Source of the DNA: Pseudomonadota bacterium
Lineage (GTDB): Bacteria; Myxococcota; Myxococcia; Myxococcales; Anaeromyxobacteraceae
NCBI GenBank assembly: GCA_023411405.1
Contig: JAEYOU010000471.1
Span: 1-7,758 of the forward strand
Direction: 5' to 3'
Length of the DNA: 7,758 bases
The position numbers were made by a program, and so were the translations under genes. Positions 1 through 5,488 of this stretch are shown here, one piece after another; positions within the stretch are counted from its first letter, which is position 1; the number at the start of each line of letters is the position of its first letter. Below the pieces are notes generated by a model, which worked only from the letters and a program-made list of their open reading frames with translations, ran no database searches and was not told the DNA's origin.

Positions 1-280
1 GCTCCCAGGCGATCGACTTGTACATGTCGGTCACGTTGCCGGTGGAGAGCGGGACGTACAGGACGCGGAAGAGGCCGGAGTGGAGCGAGGTGGCCACCTT
101 GCGGCAGATGGTGGTCTTGCCGGAGCCCGGCTCGCCGGTGATGAGGCCGATGCCGCGCAGGTCGAGGAGGTGGCGCAGCCGCGCCTCCAGCTCCTTCGCG
201 GCGGCGGAGTCGAAGAGGTCCTCCGGGGCGAGGCCCTTCTCGAAGGGGTGACGGGCGAGGCCGAAGTGCTTGCGGTACAC
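1..280 (-). CDS. ExeA/TniB-type AAA ATPase of the transposon (N-terminal 93 residues; runs off window)
   Basis: This is a P-loop ATPase expected to act with the neighbouring DDE transposase, as TniB, TnsC, MuB and IstB do: binding target DNA in the ATP state and activating the transposase. The start MYRKHFGLARHPFEKG is the typical opening of ExeA-like AAA proteins. A Walker A motif GEPGSGKTT sits at residues 49-57. Walker B and the sensor motifs would lie beyond the window edge; family members are usually about 260-280 aa. The start is the GTG at 280-278, two bases after the transposase stop codon. A strong AAGGAGG lies seven bases upstream, inside the last transposase codons, so the two genes are probably translationally coupled. 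ExeA itself is a secretion-pathway ATPase; here the context argues for a transposition role. Confidence 0.85.
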   Translation of the reverse strand, partial: MYRKHFGLARHPFEKGLAPEDLFDSAAAKELEARLRHLLDLRGIGLITGEPGSGKTTICRKVATSLHSGLFRVLYVPLSTGNVTDMYKSIAWE

Positions 281-282
281 GG

Positions 283-1566
283 TCAGTCCTCCTTCGCGTC
301 GAGGTCGGCGAGGCGGAGACCGGCCGGCTGGTCGCGCTTCACGAAGCAGTTGGCGTGGACGTCGACGAGCCTCGCGTCGCCGGTCCGCTCGCCCTTGGCC
401 CACACCTGCATCGACCGGCCGGGCCTCGTGGGATCGAAGCGGAGCGTGACGGCTTCGCCGACGAGCGCGGCGTCCACCTCGTAGACGGCGCCGTCGAGGC
501 TCACGGTCCGGTCGCGGGCCACCTTGCGCTTCGCCTCCTGGAGGAAGAGATCGTCGATGTCCGCGCCGAGGTAGCGGACCTCGTCGGCCAGCGCCGCCCA
601 GCGGTCGAGCGGGGTCGCGCCCTCGAGGCCGCGGTGCGGGGAGCGGTGGTACTCGCCCTCGACGAAGGCCCAGAGCCTGCGATTCAGGGCGTCGAGGCTC
701 GCGAGATCGGCGGGCTGGAGCAGCGGGAAGAGCTGCATCCGCACGGTCCGAAACCAGCGCTCCATCTTCCCCTTCGCCTCCGGGTGGTACGCGCGGGCGT
801 GGATGAGCGTCACGCCGAGCTTGGCGCAGACGAGCGCGAGCTGGTGGGAGCGGAAGGCGGCGCCGTTGTCGACGAAGAGGCGGCGCGGAGCGCCGCGGCG
901 GAGCACCGCCTCCTTGAGCACCGGCAGGTACGCGGCGGTGTTCTCGGAGAGGGCGAACGCCGTGTAGGGGACCACCCGCGTCGCGTCGTCGATGAAGGCG
1001 ATGAGGTAGGTCTTGCGCTTTCGCCCCTCGGTGAAGACCGAGGGTCCGTGCATCACGTCGCTCATCCAGAGATCGCCGGCCTTCTCGAAGGCGAAGCGGC
1101 GGTGGTCCTTGCCGGTGGGCGCCCCCTTCGGCCGCTTCATGAGCCCGGCGCGGGAGAGGAGGCGGTGGACCGTGCTCGGCGCGAGGACCACGCTCTCGGG
1201 TACCTTGCCGGTGGCGAGCGCCTCCTTGATCACGAGCTGGACGGAGAGCTCGGCGTTCTCGTCCTTGATCGCGACGAGGAGATCGCTCACCTCCCGCGGC
1301 AGCGCGCGCGACTGGCCGTGGTCGCCGCGCACCTTGGGGCGCAGCCCGTCCAGCCCGGTCTTGCGGTAGGCCTTGAGCCAGTCCCGGATCGTCTCGGCCG
1401 CGACGCGCGATCGCGGCGAGCCCGGGATGCGGTAGTCGATCTCGGCCTTCTCCCGCAGCCGAGCGGTGAGCCCCGTCGACCCGGGCGGAAGGTGCACGAG
1501 GTCCCCGATCACCCCGAAGCGGAACAGGGCGACCTCGTCGAGCTTCTTCTTCACGTCATCGTTCAC
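283..1566 (-). CDS. DDE integrase-core transposase (TniA/TnsB/Mu-like), 427 aa
   Basis: This is the catalytic transposase of the inner element: a retroviral-integrase-fold enzyme that cuts and joins the transposon ends. An N-terminal helix-turn-helix region is visible at about residues 52-75 (RSRVAAETIRDWLKAYRKTG), with a second helical DNA-binding segment at about 105-140. The catalytic triad is D170 (WMSDVMHG), D233 (LFVDNGAAF) and E269 (KGKMERWF), giving an exact D,D(35)E spacing. Residues about 335-405 form a beta-rich tail (RTVSLDGAVYEVD) like the Mu transposase C-terminal barrel. The frame is open much further upstream, but the start chosen is the GTG at 1566, preceded by AAGGAG eight bases upstream; nothing upstream in this frame resembles the family. 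The gene looks intact. It follows the Cys-containing gene after a 46-base gap and precedes the ATPase gene by two bases. Confidence 0.92.
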   Translation of the reverse strand: MNDDVKKKLDEVALFRFGVIGDLVHLPPGSTGLTARLREKAEIDYRIPGSPRSRVAAETIRDWLKAYRKTGLDGLRPKVRGDHGQSRALPREVSDLLVAIKDENAELSVQLVIKEALATGKVPESVVLAPSTVHRLLSRAGLMKRPKGAPTGKDHRRFAFEKAGDLWMSDVMHGPSVFTEGRKRKTYLIAFIDDATRVVPYTAFALSENTAAYLPVLKEAVLRRGAPRRLFVDNGAAFRSHQLALVCAKLGVTLIHARAYHPEAKGKMERWFRTVRMQLFPLLQPADLASLDALNRRLWAFVEGEYHRSPHRGLEGATPLDRWAALADEVRYLGADIDDLFLQEAKRKVARDRTVSLDGAVYEVDAALVGEAVTLRFDPTRPGRSMQVWAKGERTGDARLVDVHANCFVKRDQPAGLRLADLDAKED

Positions 1567-1612
1567 GGTCGGTCTCCTTGGCAGCGCCCCTGGATCGGGG
1601 CGGTCCGAGGAG

Positions 1613-2266
1613 CTACCGCGCCCCGGACGGCGGGTCCGGCCCCGGGTCGTGTTGGAGCGCGGTGGCGCGTGGACGCCGCCGCGCAGGCCGGGGACCGAAA
1701 CCGAGCGGCGGGGGCAGCACGCCCAGGTGTTCGGCGGCCAGCTCGCGCAGGCACACCAGGGCCGCCTCGGTCCCGAGGGCCGAGCGGATCGAGGTGACGG
1801 TGGGCTCACGACCAGCGAGGAGTCCGGGCAGGAGGCCGATGACGGCGGCGAGACCGGCGTGGACCAGCCGGACGCGGCGCCGCACCCACCGCACCGCGCC
1901 CGGGAGCTCCACCTCCGGCCGCAGCGCCTCGCTGGCAGCTTCGCGGGTACCGACCTCGGCGGCGGCGACCACCGCCTCCGCCTCGGCCAGCGTTCCCGTG
2001 AGCCCAGCGCAGAGGAAGTCCGGTAGCAGGCTGAAGGTGACCCTGGCCGTGGGGCAGCGGTCTCGAGCGATTCGGCAGCCCGGCGGCGAGACCCGGGCGT
2101 ACGCCCCGTGCCCCGCGAACCCGCAGCCGCCCTCCGGGTGCAGCGGGCAGCGTTCCAACCTTGCGAAGCGCCACGCCTCCTGCTTAACGTACTCCTCGCT
2201 GGTGAGCCCGGTCGTGAGCCGAACTTGCACCAGCCACGCCCGCACGGCGCCAACCGTGGCGGGCAT
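1613..2266 (-). CDS. Cys-containing transposon accessory protein, possible zinc-binding (DUF6431-like), 217 aa
   Basis: This is the first gene of the inner transposon, and its function is not known. The N-terminal third has paired cysteines, C40-PLHPEGG-C48 and C64-RIARDR-C71, followed by a TFSLLPDFL motif at residues 77-85. This resembles small zinc-finger-like proteins encoded beside transposases (I recall DUF6431, not verified). The middle is alanine-rich and helical, with a conserved-looking ELPGAVRWVRRRVRLVH at residues 120-136. The tail from about residue 192 is Arg/Pro-rich and may be unstructured. The start is the ATG at 2266 with AGG only three bases upstream, a poor spacing; GTG codons at residues 8 and 13 are alternatives. 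The gene has the same orientation as the transposase and lies 46 bases upstream of it. A DNA-binding, regulatory or end-recognition role is inference. Confidence 0.65.
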   Translation of the reverse strand: MPATVGAVRAWLVQVRLTTGLTSEEYVKQEAWRFARLERCPLHPEGGCGFAGHGAYARVSPPGCRIARDRCPTARVTFSLLPDFLCAGLTGTLAEAEAVVAAAEVGTREAASEALRPEVELPGAVRWVRRRVRLVHAGLAAVIGLLPGLLAGREPTVTSIRSALGTEAALVCLRELAAEHLGVLPPPLGFGPRPARRRPRATALQHDPGPDPPSGAR

Positions 2267-2277
2267 TTTCCTGTCGG

Positions 2278-2300
2278 GCGCCGGGCCCCATGCCCGGCGC
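2278..2300 (-). promoter_or_regulatory. Perfect 9-bp stem, 5-nt loop hairpin in the leader of the first transposon gene
   Basis: GCGCCGGGC (minus strand) is followed by ATGGG and then GCCCGGCGC, an uninterrupted all-G/C stem. It ends five bases before the weak AGG that precedes the ATG at 2266. A hairpin here would sit beside or over the ribosome entry site. It could lower translation of transcripts that enter from outside the element, as leader structures of IS10 and IS50 do. There is no T run after it, so it is not a typical intrinsic terminator. Confidence 0.5.
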
Positions 2301-2320
2301 GGGCCGGCAGGGTCACCCGG

Positions 2321-2363
2321 AGTGCGGTGCTGGGGAAGTCTCCGGTCAGCCGATCACCGCACT
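2321..2363. repeat. Inverted repeat AGTGCGGTG / CACCGCACT in the transposon end region
   Basis: AGTGCGGTG at 2321-2329 and its exact complement CACCGCACT at 2355-2363 are separated by 25 bases. Both lie between the transposon tip at 2446 and the first gene. More CACCGC cores occur on the minus strand closer to the tip, in GTCCACCGC and GTCACCGC contexts. Elements of the TniA/TnsB type carry several transposase-binding repeats inside each end, so these may be such sites. They could equally form an operator for the element's promoter. The repeats are short, so this is suggestive only. Confidence 0.35.
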
Positions 2364-3910
2364 GCGCCACCAGCGGTGACGGCGGGCCGGGGGATCAGAC
2401 CGAACAGGATCGGGCGGTGGACCGCGGAACTACGCGGGAGACGACAGTTGTTCGCGCCCAGCTTCTCCCGCCGGAGTTCACCCTCCGCGAGGTTGTTGTC
2501 GAGTCGCAGGAGGCCGTCGTCGAGAAAGCGGGTGAGGTGGGTCCGGTGGTTCGCGACGTAGTTCATCGCCTTGGCGATGGGGGCGTCGTCCTCGACCTTG
2601 GGCCGCTCGGCGTCGATCCACGCGTAGAGCTTGTCGATGACCGGCGCCGCGTCGGCCCCGCGGCGCGCACCGTCGGTCACGCCGGTCTTGGGATCAGTGG
2701 CGAGGAGGTGCGCGTCGTAGAGCAGGCCGATAAAGCCGATGAGGACGAGCGCGCGCGGCTCGTCGGAGGAGAGGGCGTCGAAAGCCTTCCTCCGCGCGTG
2801 GGCCCAACAGCCGACCTCCGTGATCGCCGCCTCGCGCCGGTAGAGCTCGTGGTAGACGGCGGAGGCGTCGGCGAGCACGTACCCCTTGAAACCCTTGAGC
2901 AGCTCGGCGGGGACGAGCCCGTCGTGCGTCTTTGTGAAGCGGAAGAGGACGTGATCGCGCTCGGCGACGACCACCCAGAAGTGGTTCCGCCGGCACTGCT
3001 CCTTGGCGAGCACCAGTACGCCAGTGGCGTCGATGCAGACCCACCGTGCGTGGGCCCGAGCGTCCCCCCACATCGCGTCGACGATCCGCACCAGCAGCGC
3101 GACCGAGCCCTGGACGAAGCCGCACAGGGTCGAGCGCGAGAGGCGCAGTCCTTCGCGGCGAAAGATCCTCTCCTGCCGGTGGAGCGGGAGATGATCGCCG
3201 TACTTCTGGACGAGCACGTGGGCGAGCAGGCCCGGGCCGGCGATGCCGCGCGCGATCGGGCGGTCGGGCAGATCCGCGATGACGATGGAGCTGCGCCCTC
3301 GCGCGGCCAGCGAGGTACACGCGGCGGCGGCGGGAGCAGCGGCGACGCCCTCCGGCAGCTTGTACTTGGGCCGGACGACCCGCACGCGGACGAGCGATGC
3401 GGGGCGGCGGTCGATGTGCTCGGCGACCTCCTCGCCGATCCGCACCAGGGCCTCACCGCCCGGGAGGAGTCGCTCGGGTGGCTCGATGACGATCTCCTCG
3501 ACCGGGAGATCCTCGATGGAGAGATCGCGGCGGCCGTGCGGCGTGGGCGGCTTCTTCTCCGCCTTGCGGCGGGCGACCTCGACCTGGGCGCGCTCGCGCA
3601 GCTTGGAGAGCTCCGTCTCCACCGCCTGGACCTCGGCGAGGCCGCCGCCACGCGCCCGCTCCAGCGCCGCCAGCACGGGCGCGAAGGCGAGCTGGACCTG
3701 GGCCGGGTCCACCGTCTCCGCCTTCTTGCCGAAGAGCTGGCGCTTGAGCCGCTCCAGCTCGTAGGTGACGAGCAGGTACAGCTTCTTGAACTCGTTCCGC
3801 TCGTGCTCGGCCTTCTCGGCGCGAGCCCGCAGCGCATCGCGCTCTGCCGCCAGGGCGGCGTTCTGCTCGCGGAGGCGGGCGAGCTCGGCGAGGGCGGCGG
3901 CGTCACTCAC
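2354..3910 (-). CDS. tnpC: IS66 transposase TnpC, C-terminus replaced by transposon insertion
   Basis: This is the large IS66 transposase. Residues 1-60 form a predicted coiled coil/leucine-zipper stretch (LARLREQNAALAAERDALRA), then KRQLFGKK, typical of the family. Catalytic residues are D294 (VCIDATGV), D348 (YVLADAS) and E476 (DNNLAEGELR). The family motif CWAHARRKAFDA starts at 368. The usual CxxC zinc knuckle after VRPKYK (residues 179-184) is absent, and the common DNNLAERELR motif has Gly at 477. Family similarity stops after N488; codons 489-518 are read from the inner transposon end, starting TGT CGT, and replace the normal NWLF-type C-terminal helices. The start is the GTG at 3910, 23 bases after the tnpB stop, without a clear ribosome site. 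The product is probably inactive although its D-D-E set is complete. It could also be called a pseudogene. Confidence 0.9.
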   Translation of the reverse strand: MSDAAALAELARLREQNAALAAERDALRARAEKAEHERNEFKKLYLLVTYELERLKRQLFGKKAETVDPAQVQLAFAPVLAALERARGGGLAEVQAVETELSKLRERAQVEVARRKAEKKPPTPHGRRDLSIEDLPVEEIVIEPPERLLPGGEALVRIGEEVAEHIDRRPASLVRVRVVRPKYKLPEGVAAAPAAAACTSLAARGRSSIVIADLPDRPIARGIAGPGLLAHVLVQKYGDHLPLHRQERIFRREGLRLSRSTLCGFVQGSVALLVRIVDAMWGDARAHARWVCIDATGVLVLAKEQCRRNHFWVVVAERDHVLFRFTKTHDGLVPAELLKGFKGYVLADASAVYHELYRREAAITEVGCWAHARRKAFDALSSDEPRALVLIGFIGLLYDAHLLATDPKTGVTDGARRGADAAPVIDKLYAWIDAERPKVEDDAPIAKAMNYVANHRTHLTRFLDDGLLRLDNNLAEGELRREKLGANNCRLPRSSAVHRPILFGLIPRPAVTAGGAVR

Positions 3911-3933
3911 GCACTCGCGTAGTTACTATCGGT

Positions 3934-4308
3934 TCATCCGGCGCGCAATGCGGCATCGCGCGCCCGTCGCGCAATCTCTTGGGGGCTGGCCTTCGACGCC
4001 GGTAGCTGCACGCCCTCGAGGATCGCCGCCATCTCCACCGGATCCACCGTCACGCTGCGCGCACCCGGCACCGCGTCCGGCATGCGAAAGAAGCCGCGGT
4101 CGAGCGCCTTGTAGAGCAGGCAGAACCCCGTCCGGTCGTGCCAGAGCAGCTTCAGCTTGTCCTTGCGCTTGTTGGTGAAGACGAAGAGCGCGCCGCTCGC
4201 CGGGTCCTGCGCGAGCTGCTCCCGCGCCGCCTCCGCCAGCCCGACGAAGCCGCGCCGCATGTCCACCGGCGCCGCCGCCGCGAAGATCCTCACGCCCGCC
4301 GGGATCAC
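3934..4308 (-). CDS. tnpB: IS66 Orf2 protein TnpB, 124 aa
   Basis: This is the IS66-family accessory protein TnpB, needed with TnpA and TnpC for efficient IS66 transposition but of unknown biochemical role. Family hallmarks are clear: IFAAAAPVDMRRGFVGL at residues 8-24, then NKRKDKLKLLWHDRTGFCLLYKALDRGFFRMP across residues 46-77. The length is normal (about 115-125 aa). The frame is open far upstream inside tnpA, but the start chosen is the GTG at 4308, overlapping the tnpA stop in a four-base GTGA arrangement. GGAGG lies seven bases upstream. This signals translational coupling to tnpA. The Arg/Ala-rich C-terminus (EIARRARDAALRAG) is ordinary for the family. The gene looks intact. Confidence 0.93.
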   Translation of the reverse strand: MIPAGVRIFAAAAPVDMRRGFVGLAEAAREQLAQDPASGALFVFTNKRKDKLKLLWHDRTGFCLLYKALDRGFFRMPDAVPGARSVTVDPVEMAAILEGVQLPASKASPQEIARRARDAALRAG

Positions 4309-4643
4309 GGCCGCGCCTCCTCGAGCACCACGACCAGCCGTGCCAGCTCGGCCGCGTCGAACCCCACCGCCACTCGCACTCGCCGCCCCGACCGCAGCTC
4401 GACCTCGAACTGCTGCGCCGGGGCCGGCGGCCCCACGGCCTCCGCCCTCAGCTCGACGAACCGGACCGGGGAGACCGCCGCGGCAGTGCGCTTGCCGCCA
4501 CGCCGCTCTTGCCCGAGCTTCCACTTCCAGAACGAGAGAGACCCCGCCTTCAGTCCCTCCCTCTCGGCGAACTTCCGCAGGCTCAGCCCGCTCCGCTCCT
4601 GCCGCCGAACCCGCTCCGCCCACTGCTCCGCCGCACTCGCCAT
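4305..4643 (-). CDS. tnpA: IS66 Orf1 protein TnpA, 112 aa
   Basis: This is the small IS66 TnpA protein with an N-terminal helix-turn-helix, presumed to bind DNA. The pattern W8...RVRRQERSGLSLRKFAEREGL followed by FWKWKLGQERR (residues 38-48) matches the usual layout of a Trp, then SGLS, then a FAERE helix and a W-K-basic end. The C-terminal half (VELRSGRRVRVAVGFDAAELARLVVVLEE, spanning about 81-109) matches the conserved IS66 Orf1 ending. The start is the ATG at 4643 with an excellent AAGGAGG six bases upstream. It is the first gene of the element, about 80 bases inside the proposed end, and overlaps tnpB by four bases. It looks intact. Confidence 0.92.
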   Translation of the reverse strand: MASAAEQWAERVRRQERSGLSLRKFAEREGLKAGSLSFWKWKLGQERRGGKRTAAAVSPVRFVELRAEAVGPPAPAQQFEVELRSGRRVRVAVGFDAAELARLVVVLEEARP

Positions 4644-4722
4644 CCGCGTCCTCCTTGCGGATGACGAACTACCTCACCGCCTCGCTCACCGCATCGACGC
4701 GGTCCGCCGGACGGGTACGTAG

Positions 4723-4932
4723 TACCTCCGCGAGGTCCGGCCGAGCCTGGCCATGGAGCCCGACGACGGCTTCCTGTTCCTCTCCGGCGATGGCCTACCG
4801 CTCACGCATCCGGCCCCGGAGCTGGAGCGGAAGGCGCACGCCGAGCACCACCAAGACGGACCCGACATGGACCCCGCGGACGTGCTCGCGGCGCTCGACG
4901 AGGATGCCGACGAGAACGGGGAGAACGGCTGA
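4723..4932 (+). pseudogene. Possible tyrosine-recombinase fragment next to the IS66 end
   Basis: A plus-strand frame reads YLREVRPSLA then DDGFLFLSGDGLPLTHPA, up to a TGA at 4930-4932. This resembles the inter-domain/catalytic-domain stretch of phage-type or Xer-type integrases (YLREVRP...LFLs..G.PL). It has no start codon, and its upstream side abuts the proposed IS66 end, with an in-frame TAG immediately before it. The downstream 40 residues are acidic (PADVLAALDEDADENGENG) and do not contain the H-x-x-R or catalytic Tyr of such enzymes. The best reading is a decayed or recombined remnant of a recombinase gene hit by IS66. The match is by eye and short, so another origin is possible. Confidence 0.35.
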
Positions 4933-4949
4933 CCACCCTGGCCGGGACG

Positions 4950-4988
4950 GGTGCCAGGCTGGGGCACCGCGAACTAGAATGGGGCACC
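4950..4988. repeat. Direct and inverted GGCACC repeats upstream of the relic antitoxin
   Basis: TGGGGCACC occurs at 4960-4968 and again at 4980-4988, exactly 20 bases apart, about two helical turns. The first copy is also half of an inverted repeat with GGTGCC at 4950-4955. The second copy directly abuts the first antitoxin-like codon. Arrays of this sort serve as operators of toxin-antitoxin operons, but they also occur in the multiple-repeat ends of IS21-like elements. The absence of an antitoxin start codon at the join favours an old insertion-sequence boundary. Confidence 0.4.
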
Positions 4989-5210
4989 ACGCGGGCGCTC
5001 AAGGCACACGTCAGAGGTGGACGGCTCGTTCTCGACGAGCCCACCGACCTGCCGGAGGGCAGCGAGGTCGAACTCGTCACGTCCGACGACGACTTCGACC
5101 CCGAGGAGCGCGCCCGGCTCGACGCCGCCCTGGAGCGCAGCATGGCCCAGGCGAAGGCCGGTCAGTTCGTGGACGGCGACGCGGTGATGAAGAAGCTCCT
5201 CGCCCGGTGA
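4989..5210 (+). pseudogene. Relic type II antitoxin (RelE/ParE partner), no standard start codon
   Basis: The frame reads TRALKAHVRGGRLVLDEPTDLPEG, then a DDDFDPEERARLDAALERSM helix and a closing KLLAR, 73 codons in all. This matches small antitoxins with an AbrB-like beta N-terminus and a helical toxin-wrapping C-terminus. Such proteins normally begin with Met just before this Thr, but here the preceding codon is ACC and there is no in-frame ATG, GTG or TTG upstream within the plausible range. The ATG at 4979 is in a different frame. The stop TGA at 5208-5210 overlaps the toxin GTG in a GTGA junction, the usual coupled arrangement. The gene probably lost its start and promoter when the left flank was replaced. 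Initiation from CTG or ACG cannot be excluded. Confidence 0.6.
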
Positions 5211-5305
5211 TAAGGCTCCTCTTCACGCCGGAGGCCGAGCACCAGGCGAGCAAGATGGACGCCTGGTGGCGGGAGCACCGCCCCGGCGCGCGCGACCTGC
5301 TCGCG
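5207..5305 (+). pseudogene. Truncated RelE/ParE-like toxin (N-terminal third)
   Basis: Starting at the GTG that overlaps the antitoxin stop, the frame reads VIRLLFTPEAEHQASKMDAW followed by WREHRPGARDLLA. This is the start of a RelE/ParE-superfamily protein (beta strand, then the first long helix). RelE/ParE toxins are about 90-110 aa, and the later strands with the catalytic or gyrase-binding residues should follow. Instead, similarity stops near 5305 and the frame runs on without a stop into the antisense of the DUF1801 and amylase genes. The toxin is therefore broken, probably by a deletion or an insertion-sequence event. The exact breakpoint is an estimate. Confidence 0.6.
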
Positions 5306-5438
5306 AGACCCGACCAGGTGGCCCAGTTTCGGCGCCAGCGGCCAGAGCTCACGAGCGCACTCCCGTTCGCTGTGACCATATGCGCCGAATCGAGTTGCCA
5401 GCAGCAGGTCGTGCGCAGCGCCATGAGCGTCACGACCC
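5306..5438. other. Non-coding stretch, possible old insertion-sequence end remnant
   Basis: This interval follows the toxin breakpoint and precedes the palindrome. On the minus strand it contains a short open segment reading MALRTTCCWQLDSAHMVTANG then SALVSSGRWRRNWATWSG, which does not look like a folded protein. The string GGCGCCGAAACTGGGCCACCTGG on the minus strand resembles terminal sequences I associate with IS21-like elements, but this is memory only. No gene can be supported here. Confidence 0.25.
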
Positions 5439-5462
5439 GGACGAGCGGGTACCCGCTCGTCC
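5439..5462. repeat. 24-bp perfect palindrome downstream of the DUF1801 gene
   Basis: The half-site GGACGAGCGGGT is followed directly by its exact reverse complement with no spacer. It starts 27 bases past the DUF1801 stop codon on the minus strand. As RNA it could form a GC-rich hairpin, but no T run follows on either strand, so a classical intrinsic terminator is not supported. A Rho-assisted or bidirectional transcript end, or a dimeric protein-binding site, are alternatives. Confidence 0.6.
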
Positions 5463-5488
5463 CTCGCTCGCCGCCGGCGCTCTGCCGA

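Larger units (their letters stand above)
1..2446 (-). mobile_element. Tn5053/Tn552-like three-gene transposon, right end and most of the body (partial)
   Basis: This element carries three minus-strand genes in order: a Cys-containing accessory protein, a D,D(35)E transposase with Mu-like C-terminus, and an ExeA-type AAA ATPase. The outer end is placed at 2446 because the interrupted IS66 tnpC loses family similarity exactly there, and the minus strand then reads TGTCGTCTCCCGCG. TGTCG is the terminal pentamer known from Tn5053/Tn402-type transposons, which make 5-bp target duplications. The other end and the rest of the ATPase lie outside the window, so the terminal inverted repeat and the target duplication cannot be tested here. 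The transposase-plus-ATPase pairing is also seen in Tn7, Tn552 and IS21, but the ATPase looks ExeA-like rather than IstB-like. The exact family name is uncertain. Confidence 0.7.
2447..4725 (-). mobile_element. IS66-family insertion sequence, interrupted by the inner transposon (partial)
   Basis: Three genes in the IS66 order tnpA-tnpB-tnpC are present on the minus strand with tight spacing. The outer end on the tnpA side is placed near 4725, where the minus strand begins GTACTACGTACC and where a recombinase-like plus-strand reading frame starts. IS66 ends usually begin GTA, so this is reasonable but not proven. The other side is cut at 2447 by the insertion of the second transposon within tnpC. 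The rest of tnpC and the second IS66 end should lie left of the window. IS66 normally produces 8-bp target duplications, which cannot be tested with only one end visible. Confidence 0.7.

Noticed and set aside
355..1797. A plus-strand open frame of 480 codons opposite the DDE transposase
   Set aside because: It is the antisense shadow of a gene with a complete catalytic triad, a good start and a ribosome site.
1567..2370. A 268-residue N-terminal extension of the DDE transposase
   Set aside because: The extension is Arg/Pro/Ser-rich shadow of the upstream Cys-containing gene, and a good GTG with AAGGAG exists at 1566.
2677..3906. A second minus-strand frame of 409 codons within tnpC
   Set aside because: It is Ser/Arg-rich frame-shadow sequence within tnpC, which has the recognised motifs.
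2108..3922. A plus-strand open frame of 604 codons opposite tnpC
   Set aside because: It is the antisense shadow of tnpC; composition follows the complement of that gene and no domain is recognisable.
4309..4623. A 105-residue N-terminal extension of TnpB
   Set aside because: It overlaps tnpA in another frame, has Gly/Ala/Arg low complexity, and the GTGA-coupled start gives the normal family length.
5439..5462. The palindrome as a classical Rho-independent terminator
   Set aside because: No T tract follows the hairpin on either strand.
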